Positions 53,980 to 64,000 of a stretch of DNA of 64,000 nucleotides are shown one piece after another. Numbering within the stretch: the stretch's first letter is position 1; each line of letters begins with the position of its first letter. Position numbers and translations under genes: made by a program. Where the stretch lies: the NCBI GenBank assembly GCA_948567375.1, contig OX419757.1, positions 36,952,001-37,016,000 of the forward strand, given 5' to 3'. This DNA is from Lunularia cruciata (Eukaryota > Streptophyta > Marchantiopsida > Lunulariales > Lunulariaceae). The notes under the pieces were generated by a model that did not search any database, was not told the DNA's origin, and worked only from the letters and a program-made list of their open reading frames with translations.

Positions 53980-56509
53980 AGTCCTAAGATGGCTAAGTTA
54001 ATGGAAGTCTTACTATAAGAAGTCAAAGTTTACCTTTTGGTAGAAGGAAATTACCCTTCTTGGGTCATAAGATCTCATTAGAGTGGATCGAGATAGAAGA
54101 GGAGAAAATCAGAGCCATTACTTATTGGCATACTCCAAAGGATGTCACACATGCCACATATGATCCTCAACTACCTTGTGTGGTTGATTTTGACTTGATT
54201 TTGATTTTGCTTCTAACTTTACCATTGGAGTTGTGTTGCAACACAAATTTCCAAATGGGTTACATCCCATTGCCTTTGTGTCTTCCCAACTAAACACCTT
54301 AGAAAGGAATTACTCTACTCAAGATCAAGAATAACTAGCAATGGTAAATGCCACCAAGATATGGAAGCATTATCTGTTGGAGAAACAAGTGATCATGCAA
54401 ATTGATCACAAACTCTTGTTGTAGACATTACATTTAGAACACATGAAGAGCTGACATCATTGATGGGAGGATAAACTATAATTGTTTGATCTTGGACTTG
54501 AGTACAAACCCAAAAAGTTCCATATCATCCTGATACTCTATCACAATAACCTAATTTGAAGTCTATTCCTCTCATCATGGTGGAAATTACAATAGTGTCA
54601 ATAGACTCACAAGTCCAAATCAAGTTTAGGATAACCTTACAATAAGATCTCTTCTTTCAGATGGTACAAAGTCATCTGTAGCACATGACAAGGAATACAA
54701 CACCTTCTCCTTCAAGGAAAGCCTTCTATTTTATAAGGATTGGATCTATGTTCTAGCCAAGGGAGATTTATGACTTGAGTGCCTTCAAGAAACCCATGAC
54801 TTACAAATTGTTGGTCATGTGGATATAGACAAGACCTTGAGTAGCCTACAATGCCAATGGTGGTGGCCCAATATGGCACAAGATGTTCAAGAGTTTGTCC
54901 GATCTTATGAGAGTTGCCAATGAAACAAGGCCAACAACCAAAGAACAAGTGGACTCCTTCAATCACTTCCCATCTCATCTATTTGACAAGAACACATAAG
55001 CTTATATCTCATCACATCCTTGCCCATGACAAAGCAAGATCACACAACAATCATGGTGTTTTTTGATAAGCTTAGTAAGAAAATCTATTTTGAACCAATA
55101 TTTGATACAATGGATGCTCCAACATTGGCTCAAATTTACTTCAAAAATATCTTCAAGCATCATGGGATATGTAAAAGACTGAATCCAAGGAGAGAAATAG
55201 GAGAATGGAAACTCACATTGGGACACTCAAATGAGAGAAAAATCCAAATGCCTAGCATGAGCTTTGGCTTTGGTATTTATAGGTAGCATACAAGGCCCTT
55301 GAGAAGCTTCTCAAGAAGCTTCCTCAAGCCGCTTTCTTAGAGTGCAAGCCAAGTTAACTAGGAAGCTTCTCAAGAAGCTTCCTTTTAGAAGCCGCCTACT
55401 TGGCGTGCAAGCTAAGCTAGTTGGTTCCTTCTAGAAGCTACTTACTTGAGGTGCAAGCTAAGCTAGCCGGGAAGCTTCCCAAGAAGCTTCCTAGATACCT
55501 TTGGAATATTCTAGGCTAATTTGTCTTATGTGCTACATTGTGAGCCCGACTAACTTCATCACTGAACTTCATATTGTTACAGGATACCTCATGTACTTAT
55601 TTCTGACCATGATCCATGATTCACCAAATTTTTTTGGCAAGTATTCTTCAAACTACTTGGCACTAGACTTGCTTTGTTCATGGCCTATCATCCTCAAACT
55701 GATAGACAAACCAAACATGAAAATCATAGCTTGAAAGATATACTTTGTGCCTTTGTCAATGTTCACCACACCAATTAAGATGAATGTCTTGCAGTTCTTG
55801 AGTTCACCTACAATAATTCCAAATAAGCAAGCACCAAATTCTCTCCTTTCTTCCTTAATTTTGGCCAAGACCCACTTGTTCCAAATTCCCTCCTTGCTCT
55901 TCCTCCATCTCATGTCCCTCATACTTCCACCTTCTTGATCACAATATCCCAATCCTTACAACAAGCCAAATCTCATCTACTTGTTGCTAAAAATCAAAAA
56001 TAGAATAAAATGTAGACCAACATTATCATGATCTTACCTTTCAACTTGGTGATAAGGGCATGATTTCTTCTAGTTACCTACCCCTTGCACTTGATAACCA
56101 AGTTTGTAAACTTGCTCCTAATTAGATAGGTTCATTTTATATCACCCAAATTATTTCTCCTCTTGCTTATTGACTTGCCTTTCCTTTTCATATAAAAATC
56201 CACCTTCTCTTTCATGTTTCCAAGTTGAAACCCTTTGTTTCTAATCCATCTTTCTTTTTCTCTTGTGTCCAACCCCTCTTCCTCCCATCTATATCCATGA
56301 TCATGAGGAGTATGAAGTTGATTATATCCTTGAACATTGCCACATTCAACATGGCTGCCAACAACATATGGAATACTAAGTCCTTTGGAAAGGGTATCTC
56401 CTTCATAATGCCACTTAGGAGTCTCCTTCTCATCTCCAAATTGCACAGATGGCCATCCAATGAAGCTTCTATGGTGATGAGGATATCGCCAACTAGTGGT
56501 GGAGGAATA
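53980..56509 (+). pseudogene. E1 pol, 3' part: RT end, RNase H, integrase, chromodomain (broken)
   Basis: It resumes E1 after E3. The RT connection (GHKISLE at about 54060) is followed by a deletion into RNase H (about 54165), integrase zinc finger and core (54680-55800, interrupted by a solo LTR at 55170-55581), and a chromodomain region (about 56290-56440). There are many stops; the TAA at 55776-55778 is at the same codon as stops in E2 and E4. A purine tract (GGTGGAGGAATA) precedes the LTR at 56510. Confidence 0.86.
55170..55581 (-). repeat. Solo LTR of the chromovirus family inside E1 integrase
   Basis: 412 bp, minus orientation, starting TGTAAAAGACT and ending CATATTGTTACA. It has a perfect GGATA target duplication (55165-55169, 55582-55586). 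Confidence 0.93.
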
Positions 56510-56993
56510 TGTAACAATATGGAGGTTACCAATGAGTTAGTTAAGACTAATATAGTAGCAAATAGGCCAAATTAACAAAGAATTATAAGAATATTCTAAA
56601 AGCATCTAGGAAGCTACTTGGTATCTTCCAAGTATTGGATAATATGCATGCCATGTGATGACTTCTAGCAAGAAGCTTCTTGGCTAGCTTAGCTTGCACA
56701 CATAGTAGGTGGTTTCTAGAAGGAAATTTCTTGGGAAGCTTCCCAACTAGCTTAGCTTGCATGCCAAGTAGGCGGCTTCTAGAAAGAAGCTTCTTGGTTA
56801 GCTTGACTTGCACTCTAAGAAAGCGGCTTTTAGGAAGTTCCTTGAGAAGCTTCTCAAGAGCATGGTATACTTCCATATAAATACCAAACCCTAAGCTCAT
56901 GCTAGGCATTTGGAGTTTCCCGCATTCAAGAACCTTAGTGTAATCTTTCACTCTAATCTTCCATTCTCTTATTTCTCACCTTGGTATTTTACA
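56510..56993 (+). repeat. E1 middle LTR (484 bp)
   Basis: It starts TGTAACAATATGG and ends GGTATTTTACA. It follows a purine tract, so it ends a full internal region, yet more pol sequence and a further LTR follow it. The flank right of it (AAAAG) does not match the ATCCT left of the E1 5' LTR. Confidence 0.88.
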
Positions 56994-59585
56994 AAAAGTC
57001 AATGTGTGCTTTTTGGCATAAGGAAGTTTATCCTTGGGTCATAAGATCTCACTGGAGGGGATCAATATGAAAGAGGAGAAAATCAAGGCCATTACTAATT
57101 TGCCTACTCCAAAGGATGCCATAAAAGTGCCCAAATTTAATGGATTGATAAGTTTTTACCAATGGTTCATCCACTACTATGCTCATGTAGCCACATCATT
57201 GACCAATGTCTTGGGAGAAGACCTCAAGCTTTCAATAGACCACCAAGCATAAAGAAGCATTCAAAAAGCTAAAGCATATGGTATCTTGTAATGCCAAGAG
57301 CTAGCCATATGATCTAGATGTGAAATTTGGTTTGGTAATATCTGGAATGATTTCATACATGATGGTCAAAATAGATCAGATAGAAGTATCACCAAAAGAG
57401 TACTTCTACTAATAGGGCAAAAACCAAAATAGACTTGAAAACCTTAGAACCAATAGCTATGATTTAAAGGTGAGAATTGGTTTGATAACATATGATTTAA
57501 AGGAGAGAATTGGTTTAGTAACATTTGGAAGGATGTTACACATGATGGACTTAACATATCAAACATAGGTATCACTAAAAAGGGACTTCTACTAATAGAG
57601 TATGAACTAAAATATGCTTGAAATCATTGAAGACAATTTTGGAGGCCTAAACGGATGAATTAGGCCTAAAAAATGTGCCAATTCCCCCTCCAATGGAGAT
57701 ATGGATGGCCTTCCCTCCTCCTTACTTTGTCTCATCAAAAGCTTTCCAATGGTACCTCACCCACGTGATTTTGAGATTCCTACAAGAAGATTCTCTCTGG
57801 TCAAAGCTTGTTGGACCAACCAGATAGGACCAGGACCAACATGTCACCCACCCAAGTAAGTAATCCAAGGGTGGAGCTTGCTGACATATCACCTATCTGT
57901 GTACCTAATCCTATGGTGGAGCTTCCTTGGAGGAGATCCTCTTTGTCTATATAATAAAGAGAAGGTGCTCCTTTGGGGCATTGGATGATTGAGTGTGAAA
58001 TCTGTGTTTTCTCTCTTCTCTTGTCCTTGGAGTATTACATGTCTTCAAGATCTATTCTTCTACCATATGATCCTCAACTACCTTTTGTGGTTGATTTTGA
58101 TTCCTCTAAGTTATGTTGTAGCTGGAGCTATGTTGTAATAGGAATTTCTAGATGGGTACATCCCATTTCCTTTGTGTCTCACTAACTAAACATAGCAAAA
58201 AGGAATTACTCTACTTGAGATCAAGAAAAGCTAACAATGGTATATGCCACCAAGGTATGGAGGCATTATCTCTTGGGAAAACAACTCATCATGCAAGCCA
58301 ATCACAAACCTTTGTTGTAGATATTACATTTGGAGCACATGAAGAGTAAACATCATCAATAAGAGTGACAATTAGAGTTTTTGACATCAAACTCAAATAA
58401 AAACCCAATAGGCTCCATATCATCCTTGATGCACTATCACAATGACCAAATTTGAAGACTCTTCTTTAACCTCTCATCATGGTGGCAATTACAATAGTGT
58501 CAATTGACTCAAAAGTCCAAATTGAGTTTAGGATCACTTTACAAAAATACTCCTTTCAGATTGCACAAGGTCATCTTGCAACACATGACAAGGAATGCAA
58601 CATCTTCTCTCTCAAGGAAGGCCTTCTATTTTGTGAGAACTGGATCTTTGTTCTAGCCAAAGGCAATCTATATGACTTGTGCACCTTCAAGAAGCCCATG
58701 ACTTACCAATTATTGGTCACATAGGTAGGGGAAAGACCTTGGGTACCGTACAATGCCAATGGTGGTGGCCCAACATGGACAAGAGGTTTGAAATCTTTTC
58801 TTGATCTTATAAGAGTTACCAATGTAACAAGGCCAATAACCAAAATCTGAGTGGACTCTTTCAACCACTTCCCATCCTATCTGCTCAATGGGAACATATG
58901 AATTTAGATCTCATCACATCCTCTCCTTCCTTCCTTAATTTTGGCCAAGACCCACTTGTTCAATATTCCTTCTTGCGCCTCCTCAATCTCATATTCCTCT
59001 TGCACCTTCTTGACCACAATATCCCACTCCATACACCAAGCCAAATCTCAGCTCCTTATTGCTCAAAATCATCAAAAGTAATATGTAGATCAAGATTGTT
59101 GTTATCTCACCTTGCTACTCAATGATAAGGTCATGATTTCTTCTAGTAACCTACTCCTAGCACTTGGTACCAAAATTTGTAAACTTGCTCCTAATTGGAT
59201 AGGTCTATTTGATGTCACCCAATTCATTTCTCCTTTTGGTTATTGCATTTTTTGCCTTGTCAAATGCAAATCCACCCTATCTTTCATGTTTCTAAGTTAA
59301 ACCCTTTGTTTCTAATCCATCTTCTTTTCCACTTGTGTCCAACCCCTTCCTCCTCCCATCCCTATTAACAATTATGAGGAGTATGATGTTGATTGTATCC
59401 TTGCATGTAGCTACATTCAACATGGCTGCCAACAACATACTTAGTAAAAAGTCCTTTGGAAAGGGTATCTCCTTCATGATGCCACTTGGGAGCCTCTTTG
59501 TCATCTCCACAATGCACAAACGGCCATCTAGGAGTTTGAAGCTTACATGGTGACAAGGATATAAACAACTAGTGGTGGGAGAATA
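56994..59585 (+). pseudogene. Second, 5'-truncated copy of pol between middle and final E1 LTRs
   Basis: It begins abruptly inside RT (GHKISLE at about 57034) and runs through RNase H (about 57240 and 58050-58190, split by a foreign solo LTR), integrase fragments (58480-58800), and a deletion of the integrase core to the chromodomain region (about 59360-59530). No gag or protease belongs to it. Frames are broken. Confidence 0.82.
57288..58039 (+). repeat. Solo LTR, family B (752 bp), inside E1 pol
   Basis: It starts TGTAATGC and ends GTATTACA. It is flanked by TATCT (57283-57287) and TGTCT (58040-58044), a target duplication with one change; E4 shows the intact target as TGTCT. It is longer than the other family B LTRs because of an internal direct repeat near 57465-57540 (GATTTAAAGG.GAGAATTGG). 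Confidence 0.9.
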
Positions 59586-60084
59586 TAGAACAATATGGGG
59601 TTTACAAATGAGTTAGTCAAGACTAACAAAGTAGCAAATAGGCCATATTAGCCAAGAATTATAAAAATATTCTTATAAGAAGCATCTAAGAAGTTTCTTG
59701 GTACCTTCCAAGTATCGAGTAACACGTATGCCAAGTGGTAAATTTTAAGAGGAAGCTTCTTGGGAAGCTTCCTAGCTAGCTTAGCTTGCACACCAAGTAT
59801 ATGGCTTCCTTCTAGAAACTTCATGGGAAGTTTCACAATTAGCTTAGCTTGCAGACCAAATAGAAAACTTCTAGAAAGAAGCTTCCTAATTAGCTCAACT
59901 TGCACTCTAAGAAGGCAGATTTTAGGAAACTTCTTGAGAAGCTCCTCAAGAACCTTGTATATTCTCTATAAATATCAAAGCCCAAGCTCATGATAGGTGT
60001 TTAGAGTTTCCCTCATTGAAGAGTCTTAATATGATCTTTTGCTTTGATCTTCCATTCTCTTATTTCTCTCCTTTGTCTTTTACA
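59586..60084 (+). repeat. E1 final 3' LTR (499 bp)
   Basis: It starts TAGAACAATATGG and ends TTTGTCTTTTACA. It is followed by ATCCT, matching the five bases before the E1 5' LTR at 24820. It shares a lineage-specific segment (GGTACCTTCCAAGTAT-like) with the middle LTR. Confidence 0.88.
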
Positions 60085-62913
60085 ATCCTTCACTTGTCAT
60101 TGTATATAACTTGGATGATTATTGAGTACAAACCTTTCCGGCTATAATATAATTCACTGTCTACTACTAGTTTTTGTGCTAAAGTGAAATGTGTTACATC
60201 TACTAATCCCACACACATTGGAACCCTTTCAATGCAAATACCAAAGAAATCTAATTTTCTCTTCTATGTTTGGGTATCCTATTTTTTTCCCAAGAATTGA
60301 TGAGATGGAAGTCATCATTCTATTTATAAATTTTATTGTTGATCTTACACTTGTACCCCATATATTTTATACCTCTAGCTATGCATGCATCATTTCCATT
60401 ATGGCAAACTCTATCAAGAGCAAACTCCACTTAGATCCAAACATGAGTTTACTGTGTCTAAGTTGTTCTAAATATTGGATGAATTTTAATAATATCCACC
60501 AATGTGTGGAATGAAACTATAGCTCTGCACACAAGTTGTCTAAATACTATTAGCTCTAGATAGATGAAATATTGCACGACAAATTCAGAATTGCTACTTT
60601 AGAATACTCTTGATTCCAAATACCTTTGCCCATTTACAAACATCCACCACCTTAATATACTATCAATCCTGTCATTTTTTCTTCAAACTAGTCGTCATAA
60701 AAACTCCCTTCATTACCTCCAATTGCAAACATTATCATCTTCTAACTCGGATTGGATACAGATCTCGATGGATTTTGCAATTTTCTTGCTTGAGTGTAAC
60801 CTATAACTAGTGCACAACATTTCTTCACTATTCTATGCAACGAAATTTTGATTGGACAAACCAAAATTTCTATTGTCAAGAAATTCAAATCTCTATGCAC
60901 TGCTAGAAGAATGAAGGCCAAGCACGACAAGAAGAGAGAAGGGGGAATGACGAAATGTCTAGCCTAACTAACGAGGTCGAGAATGCTCAACTCTATCGAG
61001 GGGTATCAAATTTGAATTAATTTTGCAACACTTATATTAATATATCCTTAATGCTTACGGGGAGAGAGGACCTATTACACATCAAATTTCATGGGTTTTT
61101 TCCTATAGATATTTTACAGAAGTCCGTATACTACCCACAAGACTCTTTTAGACACCCTCAGAAATTAGCCGTAAAACTTTTAGTGAAACCCCCATTGTAG
61201 TCTCTCTCTAGGCCGAGGTTGATTTTGTGTGTCACACAATCAGGAACCGACCTAGTGCAGAAGTTTGGCAGTGTACAACCCCCAATCCCACGGTTAAAGA
61301 AAGTTGATTTGCTTTATTGTAAATGGCTGTTGTTTCCGGTGATAAACTAGCTTAACTTTAATCATTTCTCATAACATTGGACTTTTCATATAATTTTCTC
61401 TAGTTTCAAGTTGTTATGTATATTCCTATTTCAATAACATTCATTACTACAGCTTGGAAGATTTGATATTCATCTTTTTCTTTTTCTACAATTATTATGA
61501 CTTTTATACATACCATTTCTCTACGTTTGTTATGGAGAACGGATTCATCGCATGCATGATTCTTTCAATTACCAGAAAGATCCAGAGAGTTCATCCAAAT
61601 CTGTTTGCAGCACTCATTAAAAATTAAGGATTTATTGGTTCCCCGAGAGGATTGTGAAAGACAATCCTTTGATTATCTGCATGTGCAATATTCGTTGGTA
61701 ATTAAGAGAAGAATAGTAACGACATGACGTCTTGAATTCTTCCAGATCTTTACCAGAGCAGCATGAGACTTAATGAAACAAAACTTGTAAATTGTCTAAG
61801 GTTTTAAGGTTGAAAATAAATGGGGATTTCTTGAGTATTGAGTAAGAAGTAACAATAGCAAAATGGCTAACCGGGGCCGCTTGCATTATCCCTCAATCTT
61901 TATTGCATCGCACATTTCAACCAAGAGGAGAAGAAAGTCAAATGTTTTCTGTGCTAGCTCAGGAGTTTGTTATTAAACAGCGAAAACAAAGTAGGTTTGA
62001 ATATGATTTATGATATAAGAGGAAATGTTAACAATATCAATAACAATTAAAGATTGATTAAATTCAAGGATATCAACTGCTGATATTTTCATTTTATAGA
62101 TCTGGTCACCCCATTACTATGAGAGCAATATAAAATTTACTCCTAATTAGACCGTTATTGACTTACATAACAAAATTTAAGCTATTTTTCATAGCCATAT
62201 TAATGGAACTTTCAACATGATCATATGCATGGATGGCAAAATTTCTACTGTTGAAGGAGAAAATTTTCTACTCATGATCATAATTATGGTGTGTAAGCTA
62301 AACCCATGTGGACTCTGGGTTTAGACTACAAATAGAGATAAATTATTTCTTTGACATCTCCAAATATATCTTATCAGATTATTTTCATATGTTGCTTGTT
62401 ACCTTAAAGTTAAAAGTTAATCTTCACCTCAAAGTGTGTACTCTTTACTCAGGTGCTTTGATGTATGATTCTCTGCCCAGCCACCAAAATATTTGCTATC
62501 GGCTTTACTGAAATTTAATCTTAAATAATCTTTTGGTATGCATAAATGTGCATTAAAGGGAGCCGAGTTTGTCTTACTAGATGCGTGTGTTTTGGGAAAG
62601 TGATAATATTTGCACCTCTTGAGATGGAATTAATGGGTGAGTCTACTAAGTAAATAATGCTGGAACTCAAAGATGATCCACTTTGACAAAAAAAAAACGC
62701 TTTTTCTTGTAAGATTAAAGTAATTCAAAACTGAAAATATAACTCCTTACCAATAATGAACCACCTATATGGTAAAATGGTGGATTTTCACTTGCAAAAT
62801 ATACTTCATATTGAGATAAAAGAAATTGGATTTGGAATATTAAATTCTTAATGGGACAAAATTCTTTCAAAATACCATTTTGGGTTTCTATCAGTTTATC
62901 CAAGGTTGACATC
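60085..62913. other. AT-rich DNA, no gene seen
   Basis: Short open frames (60191-60514, 60610-60810, 62308-62511) have no recognisable domain. No LTR, inverted repeat or tRNA was recognised. Confidence 0.45.
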
Positions 62914-62961
62914 AGATGCTACATGTGATCTCAAATAAGATGCTACATGTGATCTCAAATC
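62914..62961. repeat. 24-bp tandem duplication
   Basis: Two adjacent units starting AGATGCTACATGTGATCTCA, differing only at the last base. Confidence 0.95.
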
Positions 62962-63120
62962 AAAACAAGCATAAGCAAATTTATATAATAATGGATTCAA
63001 ATACTTAGGGATTACTCTACTTAGGAAGTCTCTTTTATTCACTACTAGATAGCCATGTAAGAAGACTCCAAATTTCCATCTTATTATTGAGAGAGATTAT
63101 AATTAAATTATTATTAGAAA

Positions 63121-63122
<2 letters not shown>

Positions 63123-63188
<66 letters not shown>
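63123..63188. repeat. (AT)33 microsatellite
   Basis: An uninterrupted AT dinucleotide run of 66 bases. Such tracts are unstable and can form cruciforms; the exact length may differ between individuals or assemblies. Confidence 0.97.
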
Positions 63189-63191
<3 letters not shown>

Positions 63192-63210
63192 TCCTTAATC
63201 TTAATTAATA

Positions 63211-63480
63211 AAAGCTATTAGAGATGGAAGAAAGGAGATCACATAATACACACAAAGGATGAAAAGATCACCGTCAATCCCTACAAAGGAGAGACAAGAG
63301 AGGTAAAATGAATATAGTATTGACATGAAAAATTAAGAAATGAACAAGGAAAGCTATTAGAAATTTGGGAAGAAGGAAACCGCGTAGGACAAATGTAGGA
63401 TGTGAAGACCCCATCAAGCCGTACAAGGGAGAGACAAAAAAGGTAAAATGGAGCTAAGCCTCAATAGAGTCTATATGAGA
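63211..63480. repeat. Diverged direct duplication, period about 139 bp
   Basis: AAAGCTATTAGA begins units at about 63211 and 63350. Both contain a later GGAGAGACAA.A.AGGTAAAAT stretch. The units are clearly diverged. Confidence 0.8.
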
Positions 63481-64000
63481 AATCTGCCCTACCACATCTA
63501 AGATATCCAAACTATGCAAGTCGTATGGGCTACACACAATTGGAGCATCCAAAGAAACATCACCTAATGTGATTGCTCTCCTATGGATTGCACCAACCAT
63601 TGCCCTCTGTAGAGCATTGGACACACGCTATCTAAAATATGCTACAAAGTATGAGAGTGAGAGTGGTATCCATGGTGCCTAACATTATAAGCTCTCGTGC
63701 ACTCCCCTACAAATTTATCAAACACCATGTCCATCGCTCCATAACTCCAAGGCTAGAGGAACAAAGAGGTGACCTTGCTGCATGCCCCTATACTTGGAGA
63801 CCTTACGACCTATTGCTACACTCGCTGCCCATCCAGGGAGATGGGTAATCAGTCCCTCCAAAACTATATCTCGCATAAGGTCCATAACCACGACATCCGC
63901 TACTGGTAACTGATCATCTTGGACCAAGTATTAGTCTGCCCTGACACATGTTGTCTGCAAAACATACGAACACTCCTTCCAAATCAAGTATCTACTCTCT
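63481..64000. other. Unassigned sequence at right edge
   Basis: Open frames 63639-63848 (plus) and 63718-63927 (minus) overlap each other. Neither shows a motif I recognise. The region is less AT-rich than its left flank and could be the edge of a gene or transposon continuing beyond the window. Confidence 0.3.

Larger units (their letters stand above)
24820..60084 (+). mobile_element. E1: degenerate chromovirus hosting a 35-kb nested transposon complex
   Basis: The outermost LTRs (starting about 24820 and ending 60084) are flanked by a perfect 5-bp target duplication, ATCCT (24815-24819 and 60085-60089). E1 internal sequence is on the plus strand and is interrupted by E2, a pogo transposon, E3 (which carries E4 and E5) and two solo LTRs. 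Its own parts are: LTR 24820-25120 plus 31078-31208; gag/protease/RT 31209-36252; RT-to-chromodomain 53980-56509; a middle LTR 56510-56993; a 5'-truncated second copy of pol 56994-59585; and the final LTR 59586-60084. All reading frames are heavily decayed. It belongs to the same family as E2, E3 and E4. Confidence 0.85.

Overview
The window looks like plant nuclear DNA. It has GT-AG introns, an EMSY-LIKE gene of the ENT plus Agenet/Tudor type, a BLOS1 gene, and plant-type Ty3/gypsy retrotransposons primed by initiator-Met tRNA. The sequence does not settle which plant; a seed-free plant is only a guess. Gene-bearing DNA (about 8.4-21.5 kb) is richer in CpG. The rest is AT-rich and dominated by transposable elements in which old copies have lost CpG.

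Layout. (1) 1-4211: the right-hand part of a decayed minus-strand Ty3/gypsy element (family B) that runs off the left edge, with its 5' LTR at 3625-4211. A solo LTR of the same family lies at 5618-6217. (2) 4.2-8.4 kb: unassigned AT-rich DNA. (3) 9087-17986: a ten-exon plus-strand EMSY-LIKE gene (527 codons) whose 3.2-kb second intron is packed with degenerate tandem repeats. (4) 19538-20085: the last two recognisable exons of a minus-strand BLOS1 gene, convergent with EML. Its 3' exon end plus splice donor has been tandemly duplicated into the following intron. (5) 20.1-24.8 kb: no supportable gene. (6) 24820-60084: one nested transposon complex of about 35 kb, bounded by an ATCCT target-site duplication (TSD). 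(7) 60.1-64 kb: AT-rich DNA with a 66-bp (AT)n tract and small duplications.

The nested complex was ordered from TSDs and broken reading frames. The host (E1, plus) is a degenerate chromovirus. A minus-strand sister copy (E2, 25121-31072) sits in its 5' LTR and itself holds a solo LTR. A pogo/Tigger-type DNA transposon (32791-35424) sits between protease and RT. A second minus-strand sister (E3, 36253-53974) sits in RT. Inside E3 is a recent copy of the same chromovirus (E4, 38628-52075; LTRs differ at 2 of 423 sites). Inside E4, splitting its integrase zinc finger, is a still younger and unrelated Ty3/gypsy element (E5, 42655-50456; LTRs differ at 2 of 679 sites) with an open 1608-codon gag-pol. 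Further solo LTRs lie at 55170-55581 and 57288-58039.

Three observations stand out. The chromovirus LTR (E4) carries an array of heat-shock-element-like GAAnnTTC repeats just upstream of a TATA box, as expected of a heat-activated retrotransposon. Its gag-pol junction has a textbook -1 frameshift signal: a G-GGA-AAC heptamer, a 6-nt spacer and a predicted H-type pseudoknot; a second copy keeps the heptamer, the gag stop and the second stem. E5 has an unusual 1.57-kb leader holding a separate zinc-knuckle ORF, flanked by two homologous short ORFs.
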